Notes under the pieces: model-generated
Told to the model about the DNA's origin: nothing
The model's database searches: none
What the model saw: the letters and a program-made list of their open reading frames with translations, nothing else
Translations under genes and position numbers: made by a program
Source of the DNA: JAHITU01 sp964486155
Lineage (GTDB): Bacteria > Patescibacteriota > Minisyncoccia > Phycocordibacterales > UBA12079
Assembly: GCA_964486155.1 (NCBI GenBank)
Contig: CAZAKQ010000010.1
Span: 1 to 23,887 of the forward strand
Direction of reading: 5' to 3'
DNA length: 23,887 nt
Shown: positions 13,203-20,576 of the stretch, piece after piece
Layout of the letters: each line of letters begins with the position of its first letter
Position numbering within the stretch: position 1 is the first letter of the stretch

Positions 13203-14453
13203 ATGATAGAATATTTTGTTAGTTTATTTCCTTTAACTTATCAAGGTTTAATTGCAGATACTATAAATTTTTTAATTTTATTTATGCCGATATGGTTACC
13301 GGTGTTTTTAGTGTATATTTTATGGCACAAATGGCTAAAGTATGTAAGAACTAAGTTTGCTAATAAACAAAATCATAAATTATTAGAAATAAAATTACCT
13401 AATGAAATTAAAAAGACACCGTTGGCGATGGAATTATTTTTAACCCATTTAAATCAAACAGGAGGAGAAGGGAATTGGTATGCTAAATATATATTAGGAA
13501 AATCTAGAGCAGAGTTTTCGTTAGAAATAGTTTCTTTTGAAGGGCAAGTTAAATTTTTTATTTATACAAGAGAGATTTGGAAAGATTTAATTGAGGCTCA
13601 AATTTATGCTCAATATCCAGATGTTGAAATTACAGAAGTACCTAATTATACTTCTTTTATTAAATTTGATCCGAAGGTTCTTTCTTCATGGGGAACAGAA
13701 TTTAAATTAACTAAAGAAGACTTTTATCCAATTAAAACTTATATAGATTATGATATGGAAGCTAAAGGGGTGAAGGAGGAAGAAAAAATTGATCCCATTA
13801 CTCCTATAATAGAGTTTTTAGGATCAATTGGAAAAGGTCAGCAAATTTGGTTACAGATAATTATCAAGGCTCATAAATCGGAAAGAAGAAAAAAATTAAC
13901 TTGGGCAGAGCGTTGGAAAGATAAAATATGGTCTGATACTGAAAATTGGAGAGATCAATCTAAAGATGCAATAAAAGAATTAATTGAAGAAGCCACTAAA
14001 ACTGAAGAAGGAACAATGCCTAGAATGATGACTAAAGGAGAAGGAAATGTCATAGCTGCTATTGAAAGATCTACTTCTAAGTTGAGTTTTGATTGTAATA
14101 TTAGAGGAATGTATTTTGCTGAAAAAGATGAGTTCAAGCCAATAAACATACCATCTCTAGTAGGAACTTTTAAACAATTTAATTCTAATGAATTGAATGG
14201 TTTTAAATCTACAAATGTTGTAGATTATGGTTATCCGTGGTCAGACTTTAGAAAGATAAGACAAAATCGAAATACAATAAAGATGTTTAATGAATATAAA
14301 AGAAGATCTTTCTCTGATGATTATGCACCTTTTGTATTGAATACTGAAGAATTAGCTACGGTTTTCCATTTTCCTGGAGGAGTATCTTCAACTCCTACTT
14401 TTGCAAGATTATTATCTAAGAAAGCAGAAGCCCCGTTCAATATTCCAATATAA
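13203..14453 (+). CDS. Large membrane-anchored protein, resembling the N-terminal part of CPR conjugation-type ATPases
   Basis: 416 residues from the ATG at 13203. An in-frame ATG at 13176 lies upstream of the likely -10 box (TAAAAT 13189-13194), so the later, probably leaderless start is preferred. One strong hydrophobic segment (about 18-42) is followed by a long soluble region with alternating strands (FSLEIVSFEGQVKFFIYT, DLIEAQIYAQYPDVEI). The C-terminus (FVLNTEELATVFHFPGG to KKAEAPFNIPI) resembles the junction that precedes the ATPase domain in TraG/HerA-like proteins of CPR bacteria. There is no Walker motif here, so this is either a stand-alone accessory subunit or a split partner. That family link comes from memory of similar proteins and is tentative. 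mltG lies downstream. Confidence 0.85.
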   Translation: MIEYFVSLFPLTYQGLIADTINFLILFMPIWLPVFLVYILWHKWLKYVRTKFANKQNHKLLEIKLPNEIKKTPLAMELFLTHLNQTGGEGNWYAKYILGKSRAEFSLEIVSFEGQVKFFIYTREIWKDLIEAQIYAQYPDVEITEVPNYTSFIKFDPKVLSSWGTEFKLTKEDFYPIKTYIDYDMEAKGVKEEEKIDPITPIIEFLGSIGKGQQIWLQIIIKAHKSERRKKLTWAERWKDKIWSDTENWRDQSKDAIKELIEEATKTEEGTMPRMMTKGEGNVIAAIERSTSKLSFDCNIRGMYFAEKDEFKPINIPSLVGTFKQFNSNELNGFKSTNVVDYGYPWSDFRKIRQNRNTIKMFNEYKRRSFSDDYAPFVLNTEELATVFHFPGGVSSTPTFARLLSKKAEAPFNIPI

Positions 14454-14516
14454 TTCATTAAAAAAGTTAAAACTTTTCGTCTTTGTGAGTTTACAGAGCG
14501 ATTCAGAAATAATAAG

Positions 14517-14559
14517 AAAAATTTGCTCTCCTCCTGAGGCGGACAAGTGCAAATTTTTT
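14517..14559. repeat. Palindromic intergenic element, second copy
   Basis: AAAAATTTGC (14517-14526) and GCAAATTTTT (14549-14558) enclose CTCCTCCTGAGGCGGACAAG. It shares arms and core with 6606-6673 and, like it, directly precedes a CTAAC-rich leader (14560-14590) and a start codon. Confidence 0.7.
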
Positions 14560-14594
14560 ACTAACTATCTAATTATCTAATCAACTAAACAATT

Positions 14595-15668
14595 ATGTTA
14601 AATTTCAAAAATTATAATCCAAGAAATTTTAAGGTTAAGATGAGATATTTTTTAAATAAAATTTACTATAATAGCGAAGCATTTTTTTATTATTTAAAAT
14701 TTCGTATTATTAAACATTGGAAATATTCTAAAACTAGCACTCGTGTAATTTTTGGAGTTTTGTTTTTTGGAATTTTGTTTTACTACATCATGTTAGCTCC
14801 CCCGGGAAATTTTCCTGTAGGTTCAATAATTACTATTGAAGAAGGTGCTACTTTATCTGAAATATCTAGCCAATTAGAAGAAGAAAATGTGATTAAATCT
14901 CCAATGATGTTTGAATTTTTTTCTAATTTATTAATGAACGGTAGAGGGGTTATGGCAGGAGGTTATTTTTTTGAAAATGATTATTCTGTTATGAGAGTAG
15001 TTTGGAGAACAATTAAAGGGATTTGTGGAATTACTCCAACAAGGGTTGTTATCATAGAAGGATGGACCATTTTTAATATTGCTGATAAGTTAGAAAATGA
15101 ATTTAAAGGTTTTAAAAAGAAAAAATTTATTAAATTGGCAGAAGACGAAGAGGGGTATTTATTCCCTGATACTTATTATTTCTTGCCAAATGTAACTCCT
15201 GAGATAGTAATTAAAGCAATGAAAGATAATTTTGATAAAAAAATAGAAGAAATAGCTATTGAAATAGAAGAGTCTGGAAAGACTCTTGAAGAAATCGTAA
15301 TAATGGCATCTATTTTGGAAAAAGAGGCTCGGACCTTAAAATCTAAACAAAAAATTTCAGGAATATTATGGAAGAGAATAGATATTAATATGCCTTTGCA
15401 AGTAGATGCTGTATTTCCTTATATTAATGGTAAAAATACTTATCAGCTTAGTTTAGAAGATTTGAAGATAGAATCTCCATATAATACTTACGCTAATAAA
15501 GGTCTCCCTATTGGTCCTATTGCTAATCCTAGTATTTATTCTTTGTTAGCGGCGGTTACTCCTATTGAATCAGATTATTTATTCTACCTATCTGATAGAG
15601 CAGGAAATATGTATTATGCTGAAGATTTTGAAGAACACAAAAGAAATAAAAGACTTTATATGAATTAA
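14595..15668 (+). CDS. mltG: Endolytic transglycosylase MltG (YceG-like)
   Basis: 357 residues. A basic cytoplasmic N-terminus (~50 residues) precedes one membrane helix (about 51-67). Next comes a LysM-like subdomain starting at IITIEEGATLSEISSQLEEENVI (about 78-100), then the YceG catalytic domain. The catalytic glutamate is expected at E242 in ASILEKEA (238-245). The conserved SPYNTYANKGLPIGPIANPS and AAVTP motifs are complete. The enzyme cuts nascent glycan strands at the membrane and helps to end peptidoglycan polymerisation. LQVDAVFPYINGK stands where LQTDPTVIYG-like sequence is usual, a mild divergence. There is no Shine-Dalgarno site. The leader carries a palindromic element and CTAAC repeats. 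Confidence 0.95.
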   Translation: MLNFKNYNPRNFKVKMRYFLNKIYYNSEAFFYYLKFRIIKHWKYSKTSTRVIFGVLFFGILFYYIMLAPPGNFPVGSIITIEEGATLSEISSQLEEENVIKSPMMFEFFSNLLMNGRGVMAGGYFFENDYSVMRVVWRTIKGICGITPTRVVIIEGWTIFNIADKLENEFKGFKKKKFIKLAEDEEGYLFPDTYYFLPNVTPEIVIKAMKDNFDKKIEEIAIEIEESGKTLEEIVIMASILEKEARTLKSKQKISGILWKRIDINMPLQVDAVFPYINGKNTYQLSLEDLKIESPYNTYANKGLPIGPIANPSIYSLLAAVTPIESDYLFYLSDRAGNMYYAEDFEEHKRNKRLYMN

Positions 15669-15682
15669 TATAGGTAGTTAGG

Positions 15683-15698
15683 TCCGCCAGCTGGCGGA
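15683..15698. repeat. Palindrome TCCGCCAGCTGGCGGA
   Basis: Perfect 16-bp palindrome, identical to the one inside tsaD at 22184-22199. It lies just after mltG. Confidence 0.85.
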
Positions 15699-15738
15699 TT
15701 AGCTAGAGAGTTAGGATATTAGTTTTTTAGTTAATTAG

Positions 15739-15771
15739 AAAAAAGATCAGCGCTTCGTGTTGATCTTTTTT
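15739..15771 (+). terminator. Terminator downstream of mltG
   Basis: AAAAAGATCA...TGATCTTTTTT with a GC-bearing inner stem and T tail. It acts about 70 nt after the mltG stop. Confidence 0.8.
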
Positions 15772-15795
15772 GGTTTTAAGTTATATTTGATATTA

Positions 15796-15835
15796 AAAAA
15801 TAAAATACTCCAATCGATTGGAGTATTTTATTTTT
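15796..15835. repeat. 40-bp perfect palindrome
   Basis: 15796-15815 is the exact reverse complement of 15816-15835 (centre AATC|GATT) with A/T-rich ends. It could terminate transcription in both directions. Near-identical TATTTgATATTAAAAAATAA sequences lie at about 15783-15802 and 15867-15887. Confidence 0.9.
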
Positions 15836-15942
15836 CTTGCTTTTGAATTCTATTTTATGTAATTCTATATTTAATATTAAAAAATAATCGGGGATTATAT
15901 TATCGGAGTTCAACCTAATTTCAGAAAAGGAATTGTTCTTTC

Positions 15943-16062
15943 AAAGTCCGATTTCTTAACTAAGACTATCATCGTCTTTAGTTAATGTCCTCCGACTTCT
16001 TCACAAGCAATATCATCACATTAGACAATCGTTCGAAATTTAATTAATTGAAGTCGGAGGAC
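15943..16062. repeat. Paired-palindrome element B
   Basis: GTCCTCCGACTTC (15987-15999) and GAAGTCGGAGGAC (16050-16062) form perfect 13-bp inverted arms with centres 63 bp apart. A further AAGTCCGATTTCTTAACT (from 15944) and the following ACTATCATCGTCTTTAGTTA match element C at 17241-17281. No gene lies here. Confidence 0.7.
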
Positions 16063-16096
16063 TTAAAGCAATAAGAAGTGTGATTTCTATTTTAAC

Positions 16097-16193
16097 GAGG
16101 TCGTTGCTCTTAATTAGCAGAATCGTAACCTTTAGTAATTTGTTTTGTTGAACCATTGACGAGCCTGCCTGCCGGCAGGCAGGCTGCGACCTC
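16097..16193. repeat. Long stem-loop carrying a 24-bp GC-rich palindrome
   Basis: GAGGTCG (16097-16103) pairs with CGACCTC (16187-16193). Inside, 16162-16185 is a perfect 24-bp palindrome (AGCCTGCCTGCC|GGCAGGCAGGCT). It is part of the 709-bp gene-free stretch 15669-16377. Confidence 0.75.
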
Positions 16194-16238
16194 TTAAATT
16201 AGATTTCTTATTTTATCCTAATTTATCCACAAGTTTGT

Positions 16239-16266
16239 TTGTTTTTTATCTTAAATTTAGTATACT
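16239..16266 (+). promoter_or_regulatory. Possible promoter of the 62-residue gene
   Basis: TTGTTT (16239-16244), 16-bp spacer, TATACT (16261-16266). The leader would begin near 16273 and contain the stem-loop at 16288-16348. Confidence 0.45.
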
Positions 16267-16287
16267 AATAATCGGTAGTTCGTTTAG

Positions 16288-16348
16288 AGCCAAAAGGAAA
16301 CAAAATCTTAAGTTTTTTGGAAAGATTTTGTTGATTTAATTTTTGGCT
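16288..16348 (+). promoter_or_regulatory. Structured 5' leader (two-part stem-loop)
   Basis: Outer helix AGCCAAAA/TTTTGGCT (16288-16295, 16341-16348) and inner 11-bp helix AACAAAATCTT/AAGATTTTGTT (16299-16309, 16322-16332) are separated by an asymmetric internal loop. It ends 17 nt before the Shine-Dalgarno site. It does not match a riboswitch class I know. Confidence 0.6.
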
Positions 16349-16377
16349 GTATTTCATATAGAAAAGGAGATATGCTT

Positions 16378-16566
16378 ATGGACAGAAAAATGAGGGTATT
16401 TACCCGGATTTCAGTTGACAATTACGGACGTGAGACCACTTCCAAAATTGACGGACAAATTGTGAATAATATGGACAGCATGGCACAGTCTTTTGGAGTG
16501 CAAGCTCAGTCCTGTACAGGTGACAAATCTTTTGTGTTGTCAATTGGTTGTCGTTTTGGCATGTGA
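16378..16566 (+). CDS. Unknown 62-residue protein
   Basis: Two in-frame ATGs exist (16372, 16378). The GGAG at 16366-16369 is only 2 nt from the first and 8 nt from the second, so the second is chosen. The protein begins MDRKMRVFTRISVDNYGRE and ends FVLSIGCRFGM, with two cysteines and a Q/S-rich middle (MDSMAQSFGVQAQSC). There is no membrane segment and no known motif. Its base composition is clearly less AT-rich than its neighbours and its codons differ, suggesting foreign origin or strong expression. It is a complete single-gene unit: promoter, structured leader, strong ribosome site and terminator. Confidence 0.7.
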   Translation: MDRKMRVFTRISVDNYGRETTSKIDGQIVNNMDSMAQSFGVQAQSCTGDKSFVLSIGCRFGM

Positions 16567-16589
16567 ACTCTTTTGGTGATTCTATAGAC

Positions 16590-16633
16590 AAATAGCTCTG
16601 ATGACGTAGTAATAGTTGTCAGAGCTATTTTTT
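16590..16633. terminator. Terminator between the 62-residue gene and hsp20
   Basis: 12-bp perfect stem AAATAGCTCTGA (16590-16601) with TCAGAGCTATTT (16619-16630), then T run. A-rich sequence on the other side makes it usable by the convergent hsp20 gene as well. Confidence 0.85.
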
Positions 16634-16680
16634 ATTTAAAATCCATTAATTTATTAAAAGCAATGTTTTTAAGTATTTAA

Positions 16681-17121
16681 TTATTTTACTTGAAGAGTTG
16701 ATTTTCTTTCTCGATCAACTTTAGGCAAAGTTAAAACCAAAAGACCGTGTTCTTCTTTAGCTGATGATTTATCAATATCTACTTCAGTTGGTAATTTGAT
16801 AGTTCGAGAAAAGGATCCCCAATATAATTCTTTGGTATGGTATGATTCTTTAGAAATTTCTCGTTCTTCTTGTCTAGATCCTCTAATAGTTACTGAATCT
16901 CTGCTTATGGAAATATCTAAGTCTTCTGGTTTTACTCCAGCTACCATAGTTTTAAGAGTTAAAACATCTCCTTCATCAAAAATATCAATTGCTAATTCAC
17001 CGTCTTTATTTTCTTCTTCAGAATTAAGAGATATATCTTCTGAATCATTTAATCTTAAAATATCTTCAGATTCATTAACTCCGTTTTCTGAAGCCGTTAA
17101 TTTGTCGAAAAAAGATTTCAT
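16681..17121 (-). CDS. Small heat-shock protein, Hsp20/alpha-crystallin family
   Basis: 146 residues from the ATG at 17121. An upstream in-frame ATG (17184) would add 21 residues encoded by a repetitive pyrimidine-rich spacer, so it is rejected. The N-terminal arm (1-40) is acidic and short. The alpha-crystallin domain spans ~42-136 (IDIFDEGDVLTLKTMVAGVKPEDL, DSVTIRGSRQEE, the ELYWGSFSRTIKLP strand and the hallmark GLLVLTLPK at 126-134). The C-terminal tail STLQVK lacks a clear I/V-x-I/V anchor. It should bind unfolding proteins as an oligomeric, ATP-independent chaperone. It is convergent with the 62-residue gene and in the same direction as prsW upstream, separated from it by element C. Confidence 0.93.
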   Translation of the reverse strand: MKSFFDKLTASENGVNESEDILRLNDSEDISLNSEEENKDGELAIDIFDEGDVLTLKTMVAGVKPEDLDISISRDSVTIRGSRQEEREISKESYHTKELYWGSFSRTIKLPTEVDIDKSSAKEEHGLLVLTLPKVDRERKSTLQVK

Positions 17122-17133
17122 TGTTAGAGTATG

Positions 17134-17210
17134 GAAAGTAGTAGGTAGAGTGTGGTAAAAAATTTTTAAAATAAATTTTTTCAACTTTCCACTTTCAACT
17201 TTCTACTTTC
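17134..17210. repeat. Imperfect inverted repeat in the hsp20 leader
   Basis: GAAAGTAG (17134-17141) and CTACTTTC (17203-17210) bound an A/T core with AAAAAATTT symmetry. It is the same style as 6590-6673 (GTAGAAAGTAGAAAAAATTT). Confidence 0.5.
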
Positions 17211-17239
17211 TAATTAATTAATAATTTAAAATTGTGAAT

Positions 17240-17317
17240 GAAGTCCGACTTCTTAATTAAAACTATCGTCATCTTTAGTTACTGAATATTATTTAATCAT
17301 TACTGAAGTCGGACTTC
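17240..17317. repeat. Paired-palindrome element C
   Basis: GAAGTCCGACTTC (17240-17252) and GAAGTCGGACTTC (17305-17317), each palindromic, in inverted orientation with centres exactly 65 bp apart, as in element A. The interior ACTATCGTCATCTTTAGTTA matches element B. It lies between prsW and hsp20. Confidence 0.8.
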
Positions 17318-17334
17318 TAAACTATTGCAATGTT

Positions 17335-18027
17335 TTATGCTCTAGCTCTCATATGTTTAACCTTTTCTATTAGAAGAATCATTATTATAATAGCCACCCA
17401 AATAGCTGAGAAAATAATAAAAATAGTTTCTCCACTTTTAATTATAAAAAAATTAAAGAATGTATGCAAACCTACAGATAGGATAAACCCAATAAGTAAA
17501 TACCTCTTTTTTATAATTTGTTTTTTATAAAAAGATAAAGCGATAAATAATCCGATTATTCCCGAGCAAAGAGTATGTAATAAAGTAGCTCCAATGAAAC
17601 GCATATTTCCTACCAAAACTACATTAGAGAGATCAGTTCCACTTGTTTTTATAGCACTAAGTAAAAATAAAGAGTTTTCCAGAGCGGCAAAACCTAGGGC
17701 TACAGTAATTAAATAAATAACAGCATCTATCGGTTCATCCATATATTTTTTAGTTAAAGCAGAAAAATATGCTCCTAAATATTTGAATAATTCTTCTGAA
17801 AAAGCCAAGGCTGCCATAAGAATAAGACTGGCTTCAGTTAAAAATTCACTGATTATAGTTTCTACAGGGAGTACTAATAAAGCAGAGAAAATTCCAAAAA
17901 TAAAAGAGTAAGCTATATATTTTTTAGGTTCAGGATGTAATTTATCTTCTTTTAGCCAAAACCAAAGCCAAAAAATAGTTGGTAAAACCCCTCCTAAAAA
18001 TGCGTATAAAATTAAATTGTTTTCCAT
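17335..18027 (-). CDS. PrsW-family intramembrane glutamic protease
   Basis: 230 residues with about seven hydrophobic segments. The family motifs are present: EExxK as SEELFKYLG (E78, E79, K82), FAALEN (E117), RFIGATLLHTLCSG (R143, H151) and GLHTFFNFF (H188, N192). PrsW proteases cleave membrane-bound substrates such as anti-sigma factors; the substrate here is unknown and no anti-sigma gene lies nearby. It starts with ATG preceded by A/T-rich sequence, without a Shine-Dalgarno site. It sits 52 bp downstream of valS on the same strand and is probably co-transcribed with it. The C-terminal end is basic (KVKHMRARA). Confidence 0.9.
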   Translation of the reverse strand: MENNLILYAFLGGVLPTIFWLWFWLKEDKLHPEPKKYIAYSFIFGIFSALLVLPVETIISEFLTEASLILMAALAFSEELFKYLGAYFSALTKKYMDEPIDAVIYLITVALGFAALENSLFLLSAIKTSGTDLSNVVLVGNMRFIGATLLHTLCSGIIGLFIALSFYKKQIIKKRYLLIGFILSVGLHTFFNFFIIKSGETIFIIFSAIWVAIIIMILLIEKVKHMRARA

Positions 18028-18079
18028 AAATAAATAAATTTTTAATTTCTAATTTCCTAAAAGCTAACCTACTAACTCC

Positions 18080-20209
18080 CTAAACAGGCCATTCCTCTAT
18101 TAATAATAATTTTTTATTTTTAATGGGTAAGCTAGACCAAATTTCTTCTGTAACAAAAGGCATAAAAGGATGTAAAACTCTTAGAGTTTTTTGTAGAATA
18201 TCAAATAATATTAATTGAGTTTCAGAATTAGCTAAATTATTTTTTGCCTCTTCTATTATTTTATCAGCAAATTCGTGCCAAACATAGTGGTATAACTTTT
18301 CACTTGCAAGATAGAAATTATAATTGTCCATATCTTTAGTTATATCAGAAATAATCTCTTGAAGTTTCTTTAGCTCAGAATTTGAACGCCTCAACTCGTT
18401 GAGCCGTTCGTCTTTTAGATCAATTTCACCTAAATCTTGGGTATTATCTAGAACAAAACGACTAATATTCCAAAGTTTATTAGCAAATTTTTTGTAAGCT
18501 CGGATTTTTTCTTCAGATAAGTTCATGTCAGTTCCAGCAGTATTACCAACTAAAAGAGCCATTCTTAAAGCATCAGTTCCAAGTTTTTCAGTTAATTCAA
18601 GAGGATTTAATACATTCCCTTTTGATTTGGACATTTTCTTTCCTTTTCCATCTCTGACCATTCCATGAAGATAGACTGTTTTGAAAGGAATTGTTTTTGT
18701 TCTGTATATTCCCAACATAATCATTCTAGCTACCCAAAAGAATAAGATATCATGACCAGTCTCCATTACATCAGTGGGGTAGAAATTTTTGAAGTCTTTT
18801 CCATCAGGATAATCTAAAGTAGCAAAAGGCCATTGTCCAGATGAAAACCAAGTATCAAACGTATCAGGATCTTTTTTTGTATTATCTCCGCATTTTGGAC
18901 ATATAGAAATAGAATCATTTAAATCAACAAATCCTTCTTCACATTTGTCACAAATTTTGGCTGGAATTGGGATCCCCCAAATAATTTGTCTTGAAATATT
19001 CCAATCTTTAATATTTTCTAGCCAATGAAAAAATATTTTTTCGTGTCTTTCTGTAATAAATTTTATTTTTCCATCTCGTACGGCTTGCATAGCTTTTTCA
19101 GCTAAAGGTTTCATTTTAACAAACCATTGAGCTTTGATTTGTGGTTCGACAGGACGGTTACATTTATAACAAACTTTAACAGAATGTTTAAAATTTTCTT
19201 CAGTTTTTATTAATAAACCCTTTTTATCTAATTTGCTAACAATTTCTTCTCGGGCTATATTTATATTTTTTCCTTCAAATTCAGGTCCAGCAATAGGGAG
19301 TAATTTCCCATAAAAATCAATAATTTGTTCATATTCCAAATTATGTCTTTGAGCAATTTCAAAATCAACAGAATCATGCCAAGGAGTAATTGTCATAGCT
19401 CCAGTTCCGAATTCCATATCTATAATATCATCTTTAATTAAAGTTGCTGTAATAGGACCATTTATCCATTCTAAATCAAATTTTTGACCATGTTTATATT
19501 GTTTGTATCTTTCATCATCTGGATGAACTACAACGAATTTATCTCCAAATTTGGTTTCAGGACGGGTAGTCCCTATTTGAAAAGGTCCATATTGAAAAGT
19601 ATAAAATTTGTCTTCTTTTTCTATATTATTAATTTCTAGTTCAGAAAAAGCAGTCTGATGTTTTGAACACCAATTAATTAATCTTTTGCCTCGATAAAGT
19701 AATCCATCATCTGAAAGTTGTTTAAAGGTATTATGAACAGTTTCAATTATTTTTGGTTCTAAAGTAAATCTTTCTCTAGACCAATCACAAGAAGCTCCTA
19801 ATGAACGAACTTGTCCTTCCATAAAAGATTTATTATCTAAAGTAAATTGCATAATTTCATTATACAGTTCTTTAGGATCCATTTTAAATCTAGATCTTCC
19901 TTCTTTTTCTAATTTTTTTTCATAAACAACTTGAGTTTCAAATCCAGCATGATCTGCTCCAGGAAGCCAAAGAGCTTTGAACCCTTGCATTCTTTTATAA
20001 CGAATCATTACATCTTCTAAGGTTACAAAAAGAGAATGTCCTGCGTGTAAGGAACCGTTAGCGTTGGGAGGAGGCATTATTATTGTAAAAGGTTCTTTGT
20101 GTCGTTCTGGTAAATTATCAGGATTAAAAAACCCACTTTCTTCCCAAAGTTTGTAAATATTTTTTTCAGTTTCTTGTGGATTATATGGTTTTAAAAATTT
20201 TTCGTTCAT
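18080..20209 (-). CDS. valS: Valyl-tRNA synthetase, short form
   Basis: 709 residues, against ~860-950 in most bacteria. Class I signatures: PPPNANGSLHAGH (HAGH 55-58) and KMSKS (525-529). The editing domain contains GTTRPETKFGDKFVVVHPDD and GTGAMTITPWHDSVDFEI. Cysteine pairs CYKC and CDKC...CPKC mark zinc-binding hairpins (about 345-435). WFSSGQWPFATL and ETGHDILFFWVARM are typical ValRS core. After the anticodon-binding helices the protein stops at SSLPIKNKKLLLIEEWPV, so the C-terminal coiled-coil arm that grips the tRNA elbow in other ValRS is absent. The frame ends in a normal stop close to the next gene, so this looks native and not broken. Confidence 0.97.
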   Translation of the reverse strand: MNEKFLKPYNPQETEKNIYKLWEESGFFNPDNLPERHKEPFTIIMPPPNANGSLHAGHSLFVTLEDVMIRYKRMQGFKALWLPGADHAGFETQVVYEKKLEKEGRSRFKMDPKELYNEIMQFTLDNKSFMEGQVRSLGASCDWSRERFTLEPKIIETVHNTFKQLSDDGLLYRGKRLINWCSKHQTAFSELEINNIEKEDKFYTFQYGPFQIGTTRPETKFGDKFVVVHPDDERYKQYKHGQKFDLEWINGPITATLIKDDIIDMEFGTGAMTITPWHDSVDFEIAQRHNLEYEQIIDFYGKLLPIAGPEFEGKNINIAREEIVSKLDKKGLLIKTEENFKHSVKVCYKCNRPVEPQIKAQWFVKMKPLAEKAMQAVRDGKIKFITERHEKIFFHWLENIKDWNISRQIIWGIPIPAKICDKCEEGFVDLNDSISICPKCGDNTKKDPDTFDTWFSSGQWPFATLDYPDGKDFKNFYPTDVMETGHDILFFWVARMIMLGIYRTKTIPFKTVYLHGMVRDGKGKKMSKSKGNVLNPLELTEKLGTDALRMALLVGNTAGTDMNLSEEKIRAYKKFANKLWNISRFVLDNTQDLGEIDLKDERLNELRRSNSELKKLQEIISDITKDMDNYNFYLASEKLYHYVWHEFADKIIEEAKNNLANSETQLILFDILQKTLRVLHPFMPFVTEEIWSSLPIKNKKLLLIEEWPV

Positions 20210-20232
20210 TTCTTTAAAAGGCTATTTAAATT

Positions 20233-20238
20233 ATTTTA
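20233..20238 (-). promoter_or_regulatory. Possible -10 box of valS
   Basis: On the minus strand TGTTAAAAT (TAAAAT at 20238-20233, with an upstream TG) lies 23 nt before the valS ATG. No clear -35 box and no Shine-Dalgarno site. Confidence 0.4.
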
Positions 20239-20281
20239 ACACATATTATTTATAATTTCATTTATTAAAACCGTATTTTTA

Positions 20282-20310
20282 TTGACAAATATTAATTTTT
20301 TAATTATTAT
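20282..20310 (+). promoter_or_regulatory. Promoter of the small-protein cluster
   Basis: TTGACA (20282-20287), 17-bp spacer, TATTAT (20305-20310). A second -10-like TATAAT lies at 20329-20334. It is divergent from valS. Confidence 0.7.
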
Positions 20311-20354
20311 TAATTAGTAAATGTTCTTTATAATTTTTTAAAAAAGGAGGGAAT

Positions 20355-20453
20355 GTGAAAATAAGAGATCTTATAATTCCGTGCTTTTTAATTTTTACAC
20401 CTCTTTTTATTGCTATATTTTGTATTTTTTATCAGTTAGTGATAGGAGGTTAA
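20355..20453 (+). CDS. 32-residue single-helix membrane peptide
   Basis: GTG start (20355) 4 nt after a perfect AAGGAGG. The nearby ATG at 20353 meets a stop at once. After KIRD, the peptide is almost entirely hydrophobic (LIIPCFLIFTPLFIAIFCIF), then YQLVIGG, so it is one membrane helix. A strong terminator overlaps the stop codon, so most transcripts probably end here. It is too short to recognise and could also act as a leader peptide, but promoter, ribosome site and terminator support expression. Confidence 0.55.
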   Translation: MKIRDLIIPCFLIFTPLFIAIFCIFYQLVIGG

Positions 20454-20485
20454 ATGATGCTGGTTTTATTACAGCATCATTTTTT
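20452..20485 (+). terminator. Terminator after the 32-residue ORF
   Basis: 11-bp perfect stem AAATGATGCTG/CAGCATCATTT (20452-20462, 20472-20482) and six T. The stem begins inside the stop codon. Confidence 0.88.
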
Positions 20486-20498
20486 ATTTATTAAGATA

Positions 20499-20538
20499 TT
20501 GTTTTTTATATTAAAAAAGGATATAGTCCTATATAGGA
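20499..20538 (+). promoter_or_regulatory. Promoter with overlapping 12-bp palindrome
   Basis: TTGTTT (20499-20504), 17-bp spacer, TATAGT (20522-20527), then the perfect palindrome TCCTATATAGGA (20527-20538) over the start point, a plausible repressor site. Confidence 0.5.
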
Positions 20539-20576
20539 TATTTAAAATTAATTGAAGTTTAAAAAAGGAGAAGTGA

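Noticed and set aside
16223..16469. Two perfect DnaA-box-like sequences (TTATCCACA at 16223-16231; TTATTCACA on the minus strand at 16461-16469) near an AT-rich, gene-free stretch
   Set aside because: Only two boxes, one of them inside a coding sequence, with no dnaA or dnaN nearby. In AT-rich DNA this is within chance, so no origin is called.
16796..17158. 120-codon open frame opposite hsp20
   Set aside because: Antisense of the alpha-crystallin coding sequence, with no ribosome site or known motif.
17122..17184. Longer N-terminus for Hsp20 starting at 17184
   Set aside because: The extra 21 codons fall in a repetitive pyrimidine-rich spacer and add a sequence unlike the family. The ATG at 17121 gives a normal length.
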